Below, piece after piece: positions 40,892 through 49,503 of a DNA stretch of 64,000 nt (the first letter of the stretch is position 1; every line of letters begins with the position of its first letter). The position numbers were made by a program, and so were the translations under genes. The stretch covers positions 62,001 through 126,000 of the forward strand of contig NZ_JAWQJT010000002.1 of the NCBI RefSeq assembly GCF_033441515.1, written 5' to 3'. The stretch is from Amycolatopsis solani. Its GTDB lineage: Bacteria > Actinomycetota > Actinomycetes > Mycobacteriales > Pseudonocardiaceae. The notes beneath the pieces are model-generated. The model did not search any database. It saw only the letters and a list, made by a program, of their open reading frames with translations, and had not been told where the DNA came from.

Positions 40892-41572
40892 ATGGACGCC
40901 GACGAAATGCTGGCCACCACCCGCGCGGTCCGGAAGCGGCTCGACCCGGATCGGGACGTGCCGGAGCACCTGATCCGGGAGTGCGTATCCCTTGCCCTGC
41001 AAGCGCCCGCCGGGTCGAACCTCCCGCGCACGAGGTTCGTCGTGGTGCGGGAACAACGCCTGCGCGCGGCCGTGGCCGAGATCTACTCCGACATCTACCT
41101 GCACTCCTATCGCGCTTCGGCCGGCTACATCGGCCGGGTCGAGGCGAGCGGCACGCAGCAGCGGACAGCCCGCTCGGCGGACGCGCTGGAACGCGCGCTC
41201 CACGAGGTCGGGACGATCGTGATCGCGTGCCTCGACGGCGTGCGGCTGGACGGCGCCTCCGCGTTCACCAGCGCGTCGATGCTCGGCGGGGTGCTGCCGG
41301 CGACCTGGAGCTTCATGCTCGCGGCCCGGGCTCGCGGGCTCGGCACCTGCTGGACGACGATGCACCTGTCCCGGGAGAAGGAAGTCGCCGAAGTCTTGGG
41401 CATTCCTTTCGAGCGGGTGCAGCAGGTCTGCCTGACGCCGCTGGCCTTCACCCGCGGGGAGAAGTTCAGCCCCGCCCGGCGGCCGGCCGCGGAGGAGGTC
41501 ATCCACTGGGACGGGTGGGACGCGGCCAAGCTCGCCGCGCCCCCACTGGACGGCATCGCCGCCCCCTCGTGA
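40892..41572 (+). CDS. Nitroreductase family flavoprotein
   Basis: A 226-residue FMN-fold protein of the nitroreductase family. RAVRKRLDPDRDVPEHLIRECVSLALQAPAGSNLPRTRFVVV provides the FMN phosphate and pocket residues; ATWSFMLAARARGLGTCWTT matches the dimer/flavin helix. Members reduce nitro groups, quinones or enoyl bonds, or dehalogenate. An in-frame ATG at 40862 would add ten residues, but those codons are the operator and promoter spacer, so I take ATG 40892. No ribosome site exists there, consistent with a leaderless mRNA. It converges on the dehydratase gene 4 bp away. Confidence 0.85.
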   Translation: MDADEMLATTRAVRKRLDPDRDVPEHLIRECVSLALQAPAGSNLPRTRFVVVREQRLRAAVAEIYSDIYLHSYRASAGYIGRVEASGTQQRTARSADALERALHEVGTIVIACLDGVRLDGASAFTSASMLGGVLPATWSFMLAARARGLGTCWTTMHLSREKEVAEVLGIPFERVQQVCLTPLAFTRGEKFSPARRPAAEEVIHWDGWDAAKLAAPPLDGIAAPS

Positions 41573-41576
41573 GCGC

Positions 41577-42734
41577 CTACTCGAACACCCCGTAGCCCGC
41601 GACCGCGTGGGCCCGGACGCCGTCCATGTCGAGTTCCACGCCGATGCCGGGCGCGTCGGGCAGCGTGATGTAGCCGTCCTTGACGATCGAGCCGCTCCCG
41701 TCGGGGGCGTGGACGTAGCTGTCCCACACCGCCCGTTCCTCGAGCGCGTGCCATTCCTGGATCAGGAAGTTGGGGATCGCGCCGCACTGGTGGGACGTCG
41801 CCATCGTGCCGAGCGGCGTCGACACCAGGTGCGGGGCGAACGGGACGTAGTGCAGTTCCGCGAGGTTCGCGATCTTCTTGGCCTCGGCGAGACCGCCGCA
41901 CTTCGGCACGTCCGGCTCGATGACGTCCACCGCGCCGCGTTCGAGCAGTTCGCGGAATCCCCAGCGCAGGTAAAGGTTTTCTCCCGCGCAGATCGGGGTC
42001 CGCGTCTGCTCGCGGACCCGGACCAGCGCGTCGACGTTCTCCGCGGGCAACGGTTCTTCCAGCCACATCAGGTCGAACGGCTCGAGCTCCCACGCGATCC
42101 GGCACGCGCTCGGCAGGTCGTAGCGCGCGTGCAGGTCGATGGCCAGGTCGACGTCCGGGCCGATCGCCGTCCGGACGGCGGCCACGCGCTCGACCATCGA
42201 ACGCAGCTCGGCCGCGTTGATCGTGTGGTTGAAGGCGTCGGCCTTGGCCGGGTGCTCCAAGTCGTCGATGTCGAACTTGAGGGCCGTGAACCCTTCGGCG
42301 ACCATCCGCTGGGCCCGGTCGACGCACCCGGCGACCGAGCCCGCCGGGTCGTCGCCGTCGCCGCAGTCGGCGTAGAGGCGGATGCGGTCGCGGAACTTTC
42401 CGCCGAGCAGCCGGTACACCGGCTGGCCCGCTGCCTTGCCCGCGAGGTCCCACAGCGCGAGCTCGATGCCGGACAGGGCGATCACGAACACCCCGCCCTG
42501 CGCGCCCGCGAAAACCTTGCTGCGGCGCAGTTTTTCCCAGCACCGCTCGACGTTGCGCGGATCTTCGCCGAGCAGCAGGGGTTTCAGGGACTCGATCATC
42601 CCGACGACGGCACCCGCGCCCGCGTCGGGGTTGGCCTCGCCGAACCCGCTGAGGCCCTCGTCGGTGTCGATCCGGACCAGCGTGGCCTGACCGTGGTAGG
42701 CCACCACCGCCGTCGAGACGTTCACGATCCGCAT
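41577..42734 (-). CDS. Enolase-superfamily sugar-acid dehydratase (mandelate racemase-like)
   Basis: A 385-residue enolase-superfamily enzyme of the galactonate/mannonate-dehydratase type. The capping domain is N-terminal. The barrel carries a Lys in GFTALKFDID, metal ligands Asp (AIDLHARYD), Glu (WLEEPL) and Glu (CAGENLY), and a catalytic His in FAPHLVSTPLG. It removes water from an aldonic or uronic acid to give a 2-keto-3-deoxy acid. ATG 42734 was chosen; the frame is open upstream into the GntR control region. It is divergent from the GntR gene, its likely repressor. Confidence 0.9.
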   Translation of the reverse strand: MRIVNVSTAVVAYHGQATLVRIDTDEGLSGFGEANPDAGAGAVVGMIESLKPLLLGEDPRNVERCWEKLRRSKVFAGAQGGVFVIALSGIELALWDLAGKAAGQPVYRLLGGKFRDRIRLYADCGDGDDPAGSVAGCVDRAQRMVAEGFTALKFDIDDLEHPAKADAFNHTINAAELRSMVERVAAVRTAIGPDVDLAIDLHARYDLPSACRIAWELEPFDLMWLEEPLPAENVDALVRVREQTRTPICAGENLYLRWGFRELLERGAVDVIEPDVPKCGGLAEAKKIANLAELHYVPFAPHLVSTPLGTMATSHQCGAIPNFLIQEWHALEERAVWDSYVHAPDGSGSIVKDGYITLPDAPGIGVELDMDGVRAHAVAGYGVFE

Positions 42735-42786
42735 TGCTCTCCTGCCGCTGGGTAATAGGTAGGAATGGGACTGTCGCGAGGTCCAA

Positions 42787-42799
42787 CTTGTCCGATAAG
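42787..42799. promoter_or_regulatory. Putative GntR (FadR-subfamily) operator
   Basis: CTTGTCCGATAAG is an imperfect palindrome with the TTGTC-N-GA-AA layout typical of GntR/FadR sites. It lies in the 73-bp divergent gap and overlaps the expected -10 of the regulator gene. Confidence 0.5.
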
Positions 42800-42807
42800 C
42801 TGATGAC

Positions 42808-43542
42808 ATGCAAAGGAGACAAGAGTCTCTGGACGCTGTCAAGGTCCGGACCCTTCCGGTGCAGGTGGCGGCCCACCTGACCCGGCGCATCGTCAACGGC
42901 GAGTTCGAGGACGGCCGGGCCCCGTCGGAACTCGACATCACCCAGGAGTTCGGGGTGTCCCGCGTGGTGGCGCGCGAGACGCTCAAGATCCTTGCCTCAC
43001 TGGACATCGTGGACGTCGCACAGGGCCGCCGCGTCGTCGTGCGGCCCCGCGCCGAGTGGGACTACCTGAGCCCGTTGCTGATCGAGTGGCTGCCCGCGGA
43101 GATCGTCGGCGAGCTGCTGCAGGAGCTGTACCAGATGCGCGCGCTGCTCGAGCCCGAGCTGGCCGCGATGGCCGCGGCCGGCATCACCGACGAGACGCTG
43201 GCCCGGCTCGGGGACGAGGTCGGCCGCATGGCGGCGCTCGAGGGCGATCCCGAGGCTTACCTCGAGGTCGACCACGAGTTCCACATGGAGATCTGCCGGG
43301 CCGCCGACAACCGCATCCTCGACCGGATCATGTACTCCGCCCGCTGGCTCGGCACGGCCAGCCGGCGCGTCACCAACGAGGCGCCGTCCGGGCTGCACCG
43401 CGCCACCGCCGAGCACACGGAGATCTACGAGGCGCTCGTGGCGCGCGATCCGGAAGGTGCCCGCGCGGCGATGCGCAAGCACCTGAGGAACAACCACTCC
43501 ACGCTCCTCTCGGAGAAGGCACAGCGAAGCAAGCGTCGCTAG
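42808..43542 (+). CDS. GntR family regulator, FCD (FadR) subfamily
   Basis: A 244-residue regulator. The winged helix is at 16-80 (PVQVAAHLTRRIVNGEFEDGRAPSELDITQEFGVSRVVARETLKIL). A C-terminal FCD helical domain has the metal/ligand residues Asp and His in YLEVDHEFHMEICRAADN and a later His in TAEHTEIYEAL. FCD regulators commonly sense sugar acids and control enolase-superfamily dehydratases. The AAAGGAG sequence lies after ATG 42808 and cannot serve it, so translation may be leaderless. The next gene, a Gfo/Idh/MocA dehydrogenase, is 48 bp downstream. Confidence 0.9.
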   Translation: MQRRQESLDAVKVRTLPVQVAAHLTRRIVNGEFEDGRAPSELDITQEFGVSRVVARETLKILASLDIVDVAQGRRVVVRPRAEWDYLSPLLIEWLPAEIVGELLQELYQMRALLEPELAAMAAAGITDETLARLGDEVGRMAALEGDPEAYLEVDHEFHMEICRAADNRILDRIMYSARWLGTASRRVTNEAPSGLHRATAEHTEIYEALVARDPEGARAAMRKHLRNNHSTLLSEKAQRSKRR

Positions 43543-43590
43543 CACCCTGCACGACTCAGATCCGGAACCGATGACGAGGACGGACGAGGC

Positions 43591-44739
43591 ATGGCAGCAC
43601 CCGCGATCCCGCCGATCCGGCTGGGACTGATCGGCACCGGACTCGCGATCGAGAAGCTGCACTGGCCGGCGTTGTGCGGGCTCGCCGACCGGTACGTCGT
43701 CACCGCGTTCACCGACTCCTCCGCCGGCCAGTGCCGTCGGTTCGCCGGCTACAGCGGAGTCGACCCGGCCCTGGCCGTCGCCGACCGGACCGCCTTGCTG
43801 GCCCGCGAAGACGTGGACGCCGTGCTGGTCTCCGTGCCGATCCCGCACCTGTACGAGGTGGCGCGTGACGCGCTCGCGGCGGGCAAGGACGTGTTCTGCG
43901 AGAAGCCGGCCGGCGCCGACGCGGAGCAGGCGGCGGCTTTCCTTTCCCTGGCGGTGGCGCACCCGGACCGCACCTTCATGGTGGGGGAGAACTACTTCTA
44001 CCGCGACGACCTGCGCTACGCCCGCGCGCTGCTCGACGACGGCGCGATCGGCCGCCCGCACCTGATGGCGTGGCGGCACGCCGGCCAGTCGGTGCCACGG
44101 GCGGGCGGGTTCACCGGCACGCCGTGGCGGCAGCGGCCGCGCTACCGCGGTGGCGTGCACCTCGACTTCGGCGTGCACCACATCGCCCAGATCCGGTTGC
44201 TGTGCGGGGACATCGCGCGGGTGCACGGCGCCGTGCAGACGGCCAACCGCACGATCGACGCACCGTCGGACCTCACGCTCAACCTCGTCTTCACCGGAGG
44301 CGCCATCGGCAACTACACCGCGTCCTTCCCCGACATCCCGATCCCGCCCGAGCCCAACGACATGCGGCTGTACGGCACCGAGGGGGTGCTCGTGCTCGGC
44401 GGTTCGGAGGCCGAGCGCCGCGTGACCCGCAGTGGCGCCGACGCCACCACCCACACGACGGTCTTCCGCGGCAGCGACAACGGCTACCGCGCCGAACTCG
44501 CCGACTTCGCCGACGCCGTGCAGTTCGGCGGGCGGCCGGTCGGCAGCGTCGCGCAGAGCGTGGCCAACGCGATGGTCGTCCAGCGGGCGTTCGATTCCGC
44601 GGAACGGGCCACCGCACTGACGCTCGACCCCGTGCCCGGCGCGGGCCCGGTACCGCTGTGGCGCCCCCGCGGCTCGGCCGGGCTGTTCGACGGGCTGCCC
44701 GGACAACGCAGCAGCAGTACGGCGTCCTTCGCCGCCTGA
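43591..44739 (+). CDS. Gfo/Idh/MocA family sugar dehydrogenase
   Basis: A 382-residue NAD(P)-dependent dehydrogenase. The N-terminal Rossmann fold starts LGLIGTGLAIEKLHW; EKP at 104-106 is the family motif, and GGVHLDFGVHHIAQI supplies the catalytic Asp-x-x-x-His. It oxidises a cyclic sugar or sugar lactone. The context (aldonate dehydratases, sugar importer, aldolase) suggests the oxidation that yields the aldonic acid. The start has GACGAGG. The solute-binding protein gene follows 74 bp later. Confidence 0.9.
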   Translation: MAAPAIPPIRLGLIGTGLAIEKLHWPALCGLADRYVVTAFTDSSAGQCRRFAGYSGVDPALAVADRTALLAREDVDAVLVSVPIPHLYEVARDALAAGKDVFCEKPAGADAEQAAAFLSLAVAHPDRTFMVGENYFYRDDLRYARALLDDGAIGRPHLMAWRHAGQSVPRAGGFTGTPWRQRPRYRGGVHLDFGVHHIAQIRLLCGDIARVHGAVQTANRTIDAPSDLTLNLVFTGGAIGNYTASFPDIPIPPEPNDMRLYGTEGVLVLGGSEAERRVTRSGADATTHTTVFRGSDNGYRAELADFADAVQFGGRPVGSVAQSVANAMVVQRAFDSAERATALTLDPVPGAGPVPLWRPRGSAGLFDGLPGQRSSSTASFAA

Positions 44740-44813
44740 ACGAATCCACAGCGCGGCGCTCGCCTCGCTGCCCCGCCGGTCGCACCGCCGCCCCGTCGGT
44801 ATGAGGAGTTGTC

Positions 44814-46238
44814 ATGGAAGAGAAAACGGACCTTTCGAGGCGCACGTTCCTCGGGGTGAGCGCGCTGGGCGTGCTCGGCCTCGCCGGCTGCGGGGGCGGC
44901 CCCGCACCCGCGCCGCAGGTCGACGTCCAGGTGCCCCAGGCGCTGCTCGACCAGGCCGCGGCGCTGCGCGGCGGGTCGGTGGGAATGCTGTCGCAGAAGC
45001 TGTATTCGGAGGCCGCCAACAAGGCGCTGGACAAGTCGCTGCAGGTGCTCGCGCAGGCCACCGGCACCACGATCCGCAACGACCTGGTGTCCGGCGACGC
45101 CGGTGACATGGTCGCGAAGATGGACGCCGAGGTGAAGGCGGGCACCAACCGCGATCTGGCGTTCGTGAGCGACCGGCGGTTCGTCGGGCAGCTCCACAAC
45201 CTCGGCGCCCTGACCGACGTCACCGACGTGGTCACGGAGATGAAAGCGCTTTACGGAGAACCGGCGACGGAAGCGAACAACTACTGCGTGTTCAACGGGC
45301 GCTGGTTCGCGATTCCGTACCACTTCATCGCGACCGGGATGTACCTGCGCAAGGACTGGTACCAGGAAAAGGGGCTGCCGCTGAAGCCCTACTACACGTG
45401 GGAAGAGTTGCGCGACAACGCATTGGCGGTGTCCGACCCGGCGAAGAAGCGGTACGGCTGGGGCCTCACGGTGAACCGCTCCGGCGACGCCAACGGCTTC
45501 ATCCAGAACGTCATCAACGTCTACGGCGGAGCGATCGCCGACAACACCGGCACGAAGGTGGTGTTCAACTCGCCGGAGACCGTCGCCGCCGTCACGTTCA
45601 TCGGCGACATCTACACGAACCCGAAGTACAAGCCGATGCTGCCGCCGGGGATCGGCAGCTGGACCGACTCGAGCAACAACGAGAACTGGCTGGCCCAGAT
45701 CCTCGGGCTGACGCTCAACCAGTTCAGCGTCTACGCCGACTCGAAGACCAAGAAGAACCCCGTCTACGCCAACACGCACGTGTTCAACGGCGCCTCCGGG
45801 CCGGCGCTCGACCGGCCGCTCGCGTTCGGCGAGTCCAACTCGTTCGTCGTGTTCAAGGGGGCGAAGAACCCCGACCTCGCCAAGGTGGTCGCCAAGTTCA
45901 TGGCCGGCGGGAGCGCCCTGCTCGCGGTCGCGAAGGAAGCACCGTGCCTGGTCAACCCTTCGTGGGACAAGGTATGGGATTCCGACCCGTACTACACCAC
46001 CGGTGACCCGGCCTTCACCGCGCTGCGGGAGCAGACCCGGGCACCGCTCCCCGTGAAAACCACCACCGGGCACGCCTTCCCGCAGGCGCCGAGCCCCGGC
46101 GAGCAGGCCGCCGTCGCCGCCTACCTGCTGACCGACATGATGCAGTCGGTCATCCAGGGCACCAAGCCGGCCGACGCCGTCGCCGCGACCCACACCCGGA
46201 TCGTGCAGATCTTCGAGCAGCAGGGCTACCGGCAATGA
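44814..46238 (+). CDS. Extracellular sugar-binding lipoprotein (Tat signal)
   Basis: A 474-residue ABC solute-binding protein of the bacterial extracellular family 1 type. It has a twin-arginine motif, DLSRRTFLG, and a lipobox LAGC with Cys26, so it is exported folded and lipid-anchored. Carbohydrate-binding features include WFAIPYHFIATGMYLRKDWYQEKGLP and AFGESNSFVVFKGAKNPDLAKVVAKFM. GAGGAG precedes ATG 44814. The stop overlaps the permease ATG. Confidence 0.92.
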   Translation: MEEKTDLSRRTFLGVSALGVLGLAGCGGGPAPAPQVDVQVPQALLDQAAALRGGSVGMLSQKLYSEAANKALDKSLQVLAQATGTTIRNDLVSGDAGDMVAKMDAEVKAGTNRDLAFVSDRRFVGQLHNLGALTDVTDVVTEMKALYGEPATEANNYCVFNGRWFAIPYHFIATGMYLRKDWYQEKGLPLKPYYTWEELRDNALAVSDPAKKRYGWGLTVNRSGDANGFIQNVINVYGGAIADNTGTKVVFNSPETVAAVTFIGDIYTNPKYKPMLPPGIGSWTDSSNNENWLAQILGLTLNQFSVYADSKTKKNPVYANTHVFNGASGPALDRPLAFGESNSFVVFKGAKNPDLAKVVAKFMAGGSALLAVAKEAPCLVNPSWDKVWDSDPYYTTGDPAFTALREQTRAPLPVKTTTGHAFPQAPSPGEQAAVAAYLLTDMMQSVIQGTKPADAVAATHTRIVQIFEQQGYRQ

Positions 46239-48253
46239 CGGTCGTCCGCCCGAAGACGGCGCCGCCGGTGCCGGCCCGCCCGGCGCCGCGCGGGTCGTCC
46301 TCGCTCACGCGCGTGCAACAGCTGCTCGGGCGCGACTGGCGCCTCGCCGCGGTGTTCATCGGGCCGACGCTGGTGCTCGTCGCCGGCCTGATCCTGGTCC
46401 CGATCGTCGGCTCGGTCTTCACCAGCGCCACCGAACGCCACGGCGCGGAGACGGTTTTCGTCGGGCTGGACAACTACACCGCCCTCATCGGCGACGACCT
46501 GTTCCACCACGGCGTGCTCAACTCGTTCGTCTTCACCGCCTACGCCGAGATCTTCAAGGTGACCCTCGGGCTCATCGCGGCGCTGATGCTGCACCACATG
46601 CGCCGCGGGCGGGCGATCCTCGCCGGGGTGATCCTGCTGCCGTGGGTGATCCCGACGGTCGTCACGGCCTTCACCTGGCGGTCGCTGCTCGACCCGATCT
46701 TCGGCAGCGTCAACGTCCTGCTCACCGAGTCCGGGATCGGGCCCTTCCTCGCCACGATCGGGCTCGTCGACAAGTGGCCCGCGGAGTGGCTGTCCGACCC
46801 CGCGCTCGCGATGCCGTCGATCATCCTGGTCAACGTGTGGAAGGGCATCCCGTTCTTCACGGTGACGTTCCTGGCCGGGCTCAAGGCCATCGACAGCAAC
46901 CTCCACGAGGCGGCGATGGTGGACGGCGCCTCGCCGTGGCAGCGGTTCGTGCACATCACGCTGCCGGGGCTGCGGCCCGTCATGATCGTGACGGTGCTGC
47001 TGTCGTCGATCTGGACGTTCAACAACTTCGACCTGATCTGGCTGATGACCCAGGGCGGTCCGGGGGACGCGACGGCGCCGTACGTGATGGTGGCCTACTC
47101 GAAGGCCATCCAGCAGCTGCAGCTGGGCGCGGGCGCCGCGGTCACGCTGGTGATGCTGCCGATCATCGCGATCCTCGTGGTGATCCTCGTGCGGATGATG
47201 CGCCGCAGCGACCAGCCGGGCGCGGCCGACCTGGGACGACGACGGCTGTCTCCCGCTCAGCGCCGGGCGCTGCCGTGGGTGATCGTCGCCGGTTCGGTGC
47301 TCGTGCTGGTCTGGGCGTCGCCGCACATCGTCTGGAAGGCCGCGCTCGTGCTGGGCGTGTTCGTGGTGCTCGCCGCCGTGGTCGGCCGGATCGTCTCGGT
47401 GCTCGCCACGCAGGGGAACCGCCTCGCCGCCCGCTTGGTCGCCGGCAGCGGCTCGGGGATCGCGCTCGTGGGGCTGCTGGGTTTCGTGCTCGCCCCGCTC
47501 TACTGGATGACGGTCACGGCCTTCAAGTCCGACGACCAGATCGTCGCGCGCACCGACGACCTCTGGCCCACCCCGTGGAGCACCGAGCAGTTCACCAACC
47601 TGTTCACCGGCCGGGCGTTCGGCACCTGGTACCTCAACACGATCCTGGTGTCGGTGGCGTCCACCGCGATCGCGCTGGTCTGCGCGGCGCTGGCGGGTTA
47701 TGCGCTGGCCCGGTTGAAGTTCCGGGGTTCGGAGAGCTTCACGGTGACGATCCTGCTCACCTACGTGATGCCGGGCGCGCTGCTGTTCATCCCGCTCTAC
47801 CAGCTGATGAGCGGGATCGGGCTCAACGATTCGCTGTGGTCCCTCGTGCTCGCCTACCCGACGTTCACCCTGCCGTTCGCGACGTGGCTGCTCGTCGGCT
47901 ACTTCAAGTCGATCCCGGCCGACCTGGAGGAGGCCGCGCTGGTCGACGGCTGCACGCGGTTCGGGGCGTTCCGCCGGATCGTGTTGCCGCTGGCCAAGCC
48001 GGGCCTGCTCGCGGTCGCGCTGTTCACGCTCACCAACGCGTGGAACGAGTTCCTGTTCGCCTTCGTGTTCATCACCAAGGACGAGAACAAGACGCTGCCC
48101 GTCGGCATGCAGTCGATGATCTTCGGCGACGTCGTCCCGCAGGGGCAGCTGGCCGCGGCCTCGCTGCTGATCAGCATCCCGGTCGTGCTCATGTACGGGT
48201 TCGGGCAGCGGTTCCTGACCGAAGGCCTCACCGCGGGAGCCGTCAAGGGATGA
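46235..48253 (+). CDS. Fused MalF-MalG type ABC sugar permease
   Basis: At 672 residues this protein is twice the length of a sugar permease and contains both subunits in one chain. The first half (~35-320) has six membrane segments and the EAA loop EAAMVDGASPWQRFVHITLP. A linker with two extra hydrophobic stretches (~345-385) follows. The second half (~405-665) has six more and EAALVDGCTRFGAFRRIVLP. Usually these are separate genes. No ATPase gene follows, so a shared MsiK-like ATPase encoded elsewhere must energise it, as is common in actinomycetes. It overlaps the genes on both sides by 4 bp. Confidence 0.9.
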   Translation: MTVVRPKTAPPVPARPAPRGSSSLTRVQQLLGRDWRLAAVFIGPTLVLVAGLILVPIVGSVFTSATERHGAETVFVGLDNYTALIGDDLFHHGVLNSFVFTAYAEIFKVTLGLIAALMLHHMRRGRAILAGVILLPWVIPTVVTAFTWRSLLDPIFGSVNVLLTESGIGPFLATIGLVDKWPAEWLSDPALAMPSIILVNVWKGIPFFTVTFLAGLKAIDSNLHEAAMVDGASPWQRFVHITLPGLRPVMIVTVLLSSIWTFNNFDLIWLMTQGGPGDATAPYVMVAYSKAIQQLQLGAGAAVTLVMLPIIAILVVILVRMMRRSDQPGAADLGRRRLSPAQRRALPWVIVAGSVLVLVWASPHIVWKAALVLGVFVVLAAVVGRIVSVLATQGNRLAARLVAGSGSGIALVGLLGFVLAPLYWMTVTAFKSDDQIVARTDDLWPTPWSTEQFTNLFTGRAFGTWYLNTILVSVASTAIALVCAALAGYALARLKFRGSESFTVTILLTYVMPGALLFIPLYQLMSGIGLNDSLWSLVLAYPTFTLPFATWLLVGYFKSIPADLEEAALVDGCTRFGAFRRIVLPLAKPGLLAVALFTLTNAWNEFLFAFVFITKDENKTLPVGMQSMIFGDVVPQGQLAAASLLISIPVVLMYGFGQRFLTEGLTAGAVKG

Positions 48254-49503
48254 TCACCGAGGAGCACGTCGCGACGGCGTCCCGGCCGAGCGAGCTGCGC
48301 ATCACCGACCTGCGGGTGGCCACTGTGGAGGGTGTGCCGTTCCGCTCGTCGATCATCCGCATCGACACCAACCAGGGACTCGCCGGCTACGGCGAAGTGC
48401 GCGACCAGGCCAGCGCCACCTACGCGCTCGTGCTCAAGAGCAGGCTGGTGGGGGAGAACCCCTGCAACGTCGACAAGATCTTCCGCAAGATCAAGCAGTT
48501 CGGGCACCACGGCCGCCAGGGCGGCGGGGTCTCCGGCGTCGAGATGGCGTTGATGGACCTCGCGGGCAAGGCGTACGGAGTGCCCGCGTACGCGCTGATC
48601 GGCGGCCGGTTCCGGGACGAGGTCCGCTGCTACGCGGACACGCCGTCGGTGCCGGACCCGCACGCGATGGGTGCCCGGCTGCTGGAGCGCAAGCAGCGCG
48701 GGTTCACGTTGCTGAAGATGGACGTGGGCGTCGACCTGCTGTGGGACGTGCCGGGGGCGCTGATCGCGCCGCCGGGCGCCCGCGCGGACGACACGACGAT
48801 GCACCCGTTCACCGGCATCCAGGTCACCGCCAAGGGCGTCGACCACCTGGTGTCCTACGTGGACATCGTGCGGTCGGTGCTCGGCTACGACGTCGCGCTC
48901 GCCGCCGACCACTTCGGCCACATCGCCCTCGACTCGTGCATCCGGATCGGCCGGGCGCTGGAGCCGTTCACCCTGGCGTGGATCGAGGACCTGATCCCGT
49001 GGCAGCTGACCGGCCAGTGGCGCCGGCTCACCGAGGCGGTCGCCGTCCCGACGTGCACCGGCGAGGACATCTACCTGCTCGACGGCTTCCGGCCGCTGCT
49101 GGACACCGGCGCCATCCGCGTCGCCCACCCCGACCCGGCGACGGCGGGCGGGATCGCCGAGACCAAGCGGATCGGCGACTACGCGCAGGAGCGCGGGATC
49201 GCGATGGCGCTGCACCTGGCGGCGTCCCCGATCGCGACGATGGCGTGCGTGCACCTGGCCGCCGCCACGGAGAACTTCCTGGCGCTGGAACACCACGCGG
49301 CCGACGTGGAGTTCTGGAGCGACCTGGTCACCGGCCCCCTGATCACCGACGGCCGGATCACGGTGCCGGACACCCCGGGCCTGGGCTTCGGCGACCTCAA
49401 CGAGGACCTGCTGCGCCGCCACCTCGACCCGCGCGACCCGGTGTTCTTCGCGGAGACGAAGCACTGGGACACCGAGTCGAGCCACGACCGGCTGTGGAGC
49501 TAG
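48250..49503 (+). CDS. Enolase-superfamily dehydratase (second)
   Basis: A 417-residue enolase-superfamily protein, only distantly like the one at 41577. The barrel residues are Lys in TLLKMDVGVD, Asp in LAADHFGH, Glu in WIEDLIPW, Glu in CTGEDIYL and His in ALHLAASP. A long insert (VPGALIAPPGARADDTTMHPFTGIQ) is seen in some galactonate-dehydratase-like members. It should dehydrate a sugar acid delivered by the upstream importer. Its stop TAG lies in CTAG, originally shared with the convergent RraA gene and now separated by a 209-bp insertion. Confidence 0.87.
   Translation: MITEEHVATASRPSELRITDLRVATVEGVPFRSSIIRIDTNQGLAGYGEVRDQASATYALVLKSRLVGENPCNVDKIFRKIKQFGHHGRQGGGVSGVEMALMDLAGKAYGVPAYALIGGRFRDEVRCYADTPSVPDPHAMGARLLERKQRGFTLLKMDVGVDLLWDVPGALIAPPGARADDTTMHPFTGIQVTAKGVDHLVSYVDIVRSVLGYDVALAADHFGHIALDSCIRIGRALEPFTLAWIEDLIPWQLTGQWRRLTEAVAVPTCTGEDIYLLDGFRPLLDTGAIRVAHPDPATAGGIAETKRIGDYAQERGIAMALHLAASPIATMACVHLAAATENFLALEHHAADVEFWSDLVTGPLITDGRITVPDTPGLGFGDLNEDLLRRHLDPRDPVFFAETKHWDTESSHDRLWS

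Noticed and set aside
22265..41572. KstR/KstR2 cholesterol regulon
   Set aside because: Gene types overlap, but the repeated operator differs from the KstR-type motif as I know it, and hallmark genes (HsaABCD, KshA, mce4) are absent.
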